Shown here piece after piece: positions 18,073 through 22,477 of a DNA stretch of 22,477 bases. A program made the translations under genes and the position numbers. The notes below the pieces were generated by a model that saw only the letters and a program-made list of their open reading frames with translations, did no database searches and was not told the DNA's origin. Origin of the DNA: Candidatus Uhrbacteria bacterium (lineage in GTDB: Bacteria; Patescibacteriota; Patescibacteriia; 2-12-FULL-60-25); NCBI GenBank assembly GCA_014728435.1, contig WJLP01000090.1, positions 1-22,477 on the forward strand, read 5' to 3'. How positions within the stretch are numbered: the stretch's first letter is position 1; each line of letters begins with the position of its first letter.

Positions 18073-20709
18073 CTACTTTCGCTTTAACAGTAAGGCCGAA
18101 ACCCTGTCCCTGTCCCATACAATTTCACCATCCTCGTTTACACCACCTCCATCTTCGCGCTCCCATTCAACCTCCCAATTAGGATGGATATTAAACTTTC
18201 GCGTCAATTGCCTTGGCTTGCCTGATTGGCTGGTATACAACATTAAATACGCGGCTCGCTTTTGTTCGCTTTTCGACGGCTCCGGCAAATCCTCATCCAT
18301 TGAATTTAATACATCTCTCACCGTAAACGGCAATCTATAGCTGATTATTACATCCTGACTTCTGCCGGGATCCAATTGCAGCCATCCACCTACAACTGTA
18401 TAGTCCCCTTCCATAGCTGTCCAAACCGTACCCGGGCCGGGCTCGGCACTTTCTTCGATGCTTTCCAGCTCCGGATCCTTGCCATCTTCTTCAAGCGGCT
18501 CTTTAAACAAGCGCTCGGGTGGAGGCAAAAAGCCCTCGGCCGATAAAACCTCCGCTCCTTTGGGCAAATAAAACCTCACATAAGAAACATTACGCACTCC
18601 GTAAAACAATTCATTCTTCTCACCCTGATGCACCCTGTTTAAATGCACTTTATTTTCAATGGATCCGCTCGCTTTGATATTCACTTCATGCAAAACCGAT
18701 TCTTTTACAACTCTATCCGTCTTTTGCCCTGCAATATTCGCTTCCGTAATCGCCAAAAAATCCCCGTCGGTTTCTTTAAACCTTCCTCCCCAGCCGAACT
18801 GTTCCACAAATTCCTGCTCCTCTTCACGAAACATCGCCATTTGAATGTCCTTAGTACCAAGCCCCTCGGAAGCCGCGGCCGCCAGCTTCAGCCAATCATC
18901 CTTGGGCATGGCTTTTACCTTCGCGAGCAGCTCATCAAACATGTCGCCGATAAATTTCTTGGGCTTATTTTCTTTTTTGTCGTATTCAATCTCAACCGCT
19001 TTTTGAGTTTCAATATAAAAATTATCCGCCGTAATGATCTTGCCGTATTCCGGCATTTCAATCGGACCTGTAACTTCCAAAATATCTTCCATAAAAGAAG
19101 CGTTAACCGCTATGATGCCGTCCACCGTGGGCTGGCCTGATTTACTCCAAAACCAATTAATCTTTTCCGCGCTTTTATAAAAATCCGCAAACCAATTCGC
19201 GTCCTGAAATTGCCATAAAGGATTAATCAAATGCATAGGCTCCGGTGATTGCACTCTTGCCGTAAGTTGGCTTTTCAAATCATAGGGCCCGCCTTCCGGC
19301 ACGTAAATTGAATGAATCTCCCCGTTCAACATTCTCACCTCCGCGATTGAACCCATAAACCCGCCGCTCGGCCTTAACTCGGAGTCATTTTGAAACACCA
19401 ACAAATAATTCCTCAATTCATCATCACCCAAAAAACCCACCATGGCCTCGGATAAATTTTTCAACTCGCGTACCGTCTGTTTTGCCGCCGATATTTGTTC
19501 CGGCAAGCGCGCAACTTGTTCTTTATGCTCATCCGGAAGCTGTTCGGCCGACACATCGGCCGAAGCCCGTTCCGCGCCTTGCAGAATCGGCAAAGCCGCG
19601 TCGGCATGCGCTCCCAAAACCCTGACCCTCTCAATCAATGATCTCTTTTCCTTATCAAAAACTTTACTTAAACCCAAAGATAAAATCTTGCCCGCTTCGC
19701 TCGTCTTCTCACCCACTTCAAGCAATGCCCTGGCTCCTCTGTATTTATCCGGTGCTACCGCGGCCGCGCTAACAGCCATTAACCTCGACTCATCCAGCAT
19801 AAGCGACGCTTCCCTAAACTTGGCCGAAGCCATTTCCAATTGGCTCAAGGATACATTTAAATCCTCATCCACGGCCGCCGCTGCCAATGCCGTAGCCGCT
19901 TCAGAGCCTGTTTCACCGATAGCTCCGCTTTGCCCGGCAAATGATTTATACGTGGTTAAAGCAAATGCCGGCACAACGGCCAAAAAAGCCAAACCCAAAA
20001 AAGCCAAAATGAAATTTTTAACGTTTATTCTTTGTGTAAGCGACTCTCCGGCAGACACCTCCGCCGCATCAATCTTCCGCTCTTCTTGCAATTCTTGCGC
20101 CAAACTTTGCCTTGGAGCGCTTACCACGGCTACCGGCCTTACAAATACTCTGCCAAAACGCCTCAAACCGGCGCGCAATTCATCCAGCCGGCCTTCTTGC
20201 ATACCTTGCTTTCGCGCCATCCAAGGCTCGACCTCGCTGGCAAGCGATGCCGAAGTCAGTGCGTCGGCCGATGTAACCCCGGTCGAATATTCCCCCGCGT
20301 ATTCATAATACTCCTCCGGCAAACTCCTTTCCTTATTCATTTGCGGGCCCACAAAACATTCTTGCAATGACACAACAAAATCACTGCGCTTATGCGGCCG
20401 CGTTCTGATAGACACGCAAACAGCCTCAGGCTCTTCTTGCAAATCCACCGCGCAAGCTATTGCCTTAACATCCAAAGCCTCAACTTCATCATCCAAAACC
20501 TCATTACACTGCGTTTTATTGTACCTGAACAATTGTTGCTTCTTTTTGATATTTTTCAACCTGCGCGCCCGGCGCCTGATCCCTGCCGGAGTCAACAAAA
20601 TAATACCGTCTTGCTCAATAACTCTCTCAAGCGGCGATTCCAAATCACGCATGCGTCTCATGCGTTCAAAATCATTATCATCCATTTGTGATTTTGGCTT
20701 GTTGCTCAT
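18073..20709 (-). CDS. DUF4012-domain membrane protein
   Basis: A protein of 878 residues with ATG at 20709 (a TTG nine bases upstream is possible). A cytoplasmic part of about 230 residues, with an Arg/Lys-rich helix region near 45-60, precedes one membrane helix (about 231-252, ILAFLGLAFLAVVPAFALTT). The extracellular part has a helical stalk and then the DUF4012 hallmark LLVFQNDSELRPSGGFMGS, with GGPYDL and the WxF-Q-D-x-N-W-F-A-D-F segment downstream. DUF4012 proteins often neighbour polysaccharide genes in Patescibacteria and Gram-positives; the molecular role is unknown. It lies 24 bp downstream of the glycosyltransferase gene and is coupled to the DUF11-like gene, so the three form one operon. 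Confidence 0.88.
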   Translation of the reverse strand: MSNKPKSQMDDNDFERMRRMRDLESPLERVIEQDGIILLTPAGIRRRARRLKNIKKKQQLFRYNKTQCNEVLDDEVEALDVKAIACAVDLQEEPEAVCVSIRTRPHKRSDFVVSLQECFVGPQMNKERSLPEEYYEYAGEYSTGVTSADALTSASLASEVEPWMARKQGMQEGRLDELRAGLRRFGRVFVRPVAVVSAPRQSLAQELQEERKIDAAEVSAGESLTQRINVKNFILAFLGLAFLAVVPAFALTTYKSFAGQSGAIGETGSEAATALAAAAVDEDLNVSLSQLEMASAKFREASLMLDESRLMAVSAAAVAPDKYRGARALLEVGEKTSEAGKILSLGLSKVFDKEKRSLIERVRVLGAHADAALPILQGAERASADVSAEQLPDEHKEQVARLPEQISAAKQTVRELKNLSEAMVGFLGDDELRNYLLVFQNDSELRPSGGFMGSIAEVRMLNGEIHSIYVPEGGPYDLKSQLTARVQSPEPMHLINPLWQFQDANWFADFYKSAEKINWFWSKSGQPTVDGIIAVNASFMEDILEVTGPIEMPEYGKIITADNFYIETQKAVEIEYDKKENKPKKFIGDMFDELLAKVKAMPKDDWLKLAAAASEGLGTKDIQMAMFREEEQEFVEQFGWGGRFKETDGDFLAITEANIAGQKTDRVVKESVLHEVNIKASGSIENKVHLNRVHQGEKNELFYGVRNVSYVRFYLPKGAEVLSAEGFLPPPERLFKEPLEEDGKDPELESIEESAEPGPGTVWTAMEGDYTVVGGWLQLDPGRSQDVIISYRLPFTVRDVLNSMDEDLPEPSKSEQKRAAYLMLYTSQSGKPRQLTRKFNIHPNWEVEWEREDGGGVNEDGEIVWDRDRVSALLLKRK

Positions 20710-20733
20710 GCCACACAAGTCAAAAGCGGTCTG

Positions 20734-21840
20734 TTAATTTTTTATGGCCTGATTATATGCTTCAATCGTTAACGCGGCCGCCTTTTTCCAAGTATATTTT
20801 TGCAGTAATTCCCTGCCTCCGATTTCCGCTTGATTGCGCATTGATTTTAAATTATCCACCACCGCTCTGACAGAGTCTATCATACCATCTCTGGAGCCTG
20901 CTTTGAAGTAGATAACGCCTTTTGCTCCCAAAACTTCGGGCATGGGTCTGCTATCCGATGCAATAACCGGTGTCCCAACCGACAAAGCCTCCAAAGGCGG
21001 CAAACCAAAACCCTCAAATTCGGATGGAAATACAAATGCCCGCGCGCCCTTATACAAAACCTTTAAGACATCATCTTCCACTCTGCCCGCAAAATGAACA
21101 CGATTTAAGTTCATTGCTTTTACCTTATCTCTCATCCTTTGCATAAAAATATCCGTCTCCCCGGCAATCACCAAATTCAAGTCCGGATACATCTCCGCTA
21201 TTTTTTGCCATGCCTCTAACAATAAATCCAGTCTTTTATGCGGATACGAACTGCCCACGTACAACAAATAATCATAATCCGGCGCTTCCGCGCTCCCGTC
21301 CAACATCTTCGATATACCTTCGCCGGTTACCACAAGCTTTTCTTTTACCGCGGGATAATAAAGCGCCATGTCATCAGCCACAAATTGTGTCGGCACGCAT
21401 AATCGCTTCGCTCTTCTGACCGCCGTATCCAATACCACTTTGTAACCGATCCTTTTCACCGCTCTGTGCGCAAATGACCTGGTACTTGCCTTGGCACTGT
21501 CTTTTTGATGCTTCAACAATAAATCGTGAACCGTTAAAACAAACGGGCGCGAATAAGTGATCGGCACGTTCCAATGTGGAAAATGCATTAAATCCACCTC
21601 CAAATTATTCAAGACCTTTGGCAATTGCAACTGCTCGTTCAGGCTATACCAAGGAATATCCGCAACCACTGTTTTAACGCAAGCATGATCTTTTAACGCA
21701 TGATCCAAACCGCGCGCAACCAAAACATATTCATTTTCCGCATGATTCTCAATCATGGCTCTGATCAATTCTTCAATATATCTCCCGATTCCCCGTGAAT
21801 TTTTAGGCCCCATCATTCTGGCATCAATGCCGATTTTCAT
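20734..21840 (-). CDS. GT4-type glycosyltransferase family 1 protein
   Basis: A 368-residue cytoplasmic GT-B enzyme. The N-terminal half starts MKIGIDARMMGPKNSRGIGR with the Gly-rich acceptor-side loop. In the C-terminal half, YVGSSYPHKRLDLLLEA (His201-Lys202-Arg203) and FPSEFEGFGLPPLEALSVG carry the E-x7-E pair (Glu276 and Glu284) that binds the nucleotide sugar. Members transfer a sugar from a nucleotide donor to a glycan or lipid; specificity cannot be read from sequence. It is the first gene of the leftward cluster and probably serves a surface glycan. No clear SD lies before the ATG. Confidence 0.9.
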   Translation of the reverse strand: MKIGIDARMMGPKNSRGIGRYIEELIRAMIENHAENEYVLVARGLDHALKDHACVKTVVADIPWYSLNEQLQLPKVLNNLEVDLMHFPHWNVPITYSRPFVLTVHDLLLKHQKDSAKASTRSFAHRAVKRIGYKVVLDTAVRRAKRLCVPTQFVADDMALYYPAVKEKLVVTGEGISKMLDGSAEAPDYDYLLYVGSSYPHKRLDLLLEAWQKIAEMYPDLNLVIAGETDIFMQRMRDKVKAMNLNRVHFAGRVEDDVLKVLYKGARAFVFPSEFEGFGLPPLEALSVGTPVIASDSRPMPEVLGAKGVIYFKAGSRDGMIDSVRAVVDNLKSMRNQAEIGGRELLQKYTWKKAAALTIEAYNQAIKN

Positions 21841-21880
21841 ATCATATAACTCATATCACATAACCAAGTTTTTGCAAAAC

Positions 21881-21917
21881 AAAAAAGACCACGCCAAGGT
21901 GGCATGATCAAGCGTGG
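21881..21917 (-). terminator. Terminator overlapping the end of the rightmost gene
   Basis: On the minus strand CCACGC (21917-21912) pairs with GCGTGG (21894-21889) and is followed by TCTTTTTT. The 5' arm overlaps the last codons of the gene upstream. It separates that gene from the glycosyltransferase operon. Confidence 0.6.
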
Positions 21918-22384
21918 ACCCTGATCGACTCGCGTGCCGTATCGGCCTCAAAGTCTTCAAAAATTTGACCCATTATAGGGAGCATTCCTTTCAGCATATC
22001 GCCGCGGCCGCGATACCAAGCTTTGGCGGCCGGCCATTGCATTTGCGGCCTGTTTTTATAAGCATGATGTAAAAACTGAAAACTCAATCCCAAATCTTCA
22101 TGGCCTATCATTATTAAGGCTGAACCCAATGCATAATATTTATCAAACAAATCACCGCGAAATTCACCGTTAAACGAAGCCTCGGTGGCTTTATGCGCTT
22201 CATCAAGCAAAGCATAAGTTTCATTGGAAACCGAAGTAACGGTAAAAATATCTTTGGCTTGCTTTAGCAGGTCCGCGATATGCCCGCAAAGTACAACTTC
22301 ATCAACCACTCCGGAAATACGAAACATAAAGCTATCAGCCAAGTTGAACTTCAGCTCATCATCTTCCTTTCTCACTCTGGTCAT
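21908..22384 (-). CDS. Hypothetical protein, 158 residues
   Basis: Unrecognised soluble protein, mostly alpha-helical, with no signal peptide or membrane segment. Notable stretches are MFRISGVVDEVVLCGHIADLLKQAK near the N-terminus and WPAAKAWYRGRGDMLKGMLP towards the C-terminus. The ATG at 22384 is chosen because GAGAGGGG lies 5 bases upstream; an in-frame start at 22408 has no SD. It has its own strong promoter and terminator, so it is an independent and probably well expressed gene. Confidence 0.75.
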   Translation of the reverse strand: MTRVRKEDDELKFNLADSFMFRISGVVDEVVLCGHIADLLKQAKDIFTVTSVSNETYALLDEAHKATEASFNGEFRGDLFDKYYALGSALIMIGHEDLGLSFQFLHHAYKNRPQMQWPAAKAWYRGRGDMLKGMLPIMGQIFEDFEADTARESIRVHA

Positions 22385-22431
22385 GCTATCCCCTCTCTTA
22401 AAGAACAAAACGCAATTCAGCGCTACAAGTT

Positions 22432-22460
22432 ATTATAATATATATTCTGAATTTTTGTAA
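22432..22460 (-). promoter_or_regulatory. Strong promoter of the rightmost gene
   Basis: Minus strand TTACAA (22460-22455), 17 bases, perfect TATAAT (22437-22432), in AT-rich DNA. Confidence 0.75.
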
Positions 22461-22477
22461 TAAAACCATGTTTAGCA

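Noticed and set aside
1..22477. UGA recoding as in Gracilibacteria
   Set aside because: Several genes end in TGA exactly at family-consistent C-termini, and no in-frame TGA is needed to keep any gene open.

Overview
The window looks like a chromosomal segment of a Candidatus Patescibacteria (CPR) bacterium. This is inferred from gene content: a DUF4012 protein beside a DUF11-like surface protein and a GT4 glycosyltransferase, a compact M50 site-2 protease, small L28/L32/NusB/RNase III/NDK housekeeping genes, many short unknown proteins, weak Shine-Dalgarno (SD) use and a high density of intergenic palindromes. The genes end normally at TAA, TAG and TGA, so the standard bacterial code fits.

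Layout. Bases 1-4075 hold a partial site-2 protease (-), rpmB (+), a LOG-family nucleotide hydrolase and a PH-like membrane protein (-), and an enlarged histidine phosphatase (-). A long divergent spacer with a GC-rich core (about 4260-4480) precedes a 508-residue protein of unknown function (+). Then come ndk, rpmF-nusB and rnc (+), tRNA-Arg(TCG) (-) with a duplicated 3' end, an NlpC/P60 protein (+), a lipoprotein with an internally duplicated domain (-) and a small basic protein (+).

Bases 11417-15938 form the unusual part. It appears to be one transcription unit running from a strong promoter (11417-11445) to a strong terminator (15917-15938). It carries five small genes with GC-rich codon use unlike their neighbours: two single-pass membrane peptides, two zinc-ribbon proteins that share a C-terminal module, and a YkvA/DUF1232 protein. 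Leader and spacers are almost continuous hairpins. They include three copies of a MITE/BIME-like inverted repeat, GTAG-headed REP hairpins placed directly before the SD of three genes, and two H-type pseudoknots whose stems both covary.

Bases 15984-22477 hold a leftward surface or polysaccharide cluster: GT4 glycosyltransferase, DUF4012 protein and DUF11-like protein, ending in a terminator at 15984-16009. A separate small unknown gene lies at the right end with its own strong promoter and terminator.

A second general signal is a strict 7-bp periodicity in many intergenic stretches. It consists of degenerate heptamer tandem repeats whose consensus differs from site to site, sits directly before starts or after stops, and in one case runs into the lipoprotein coding sequence.
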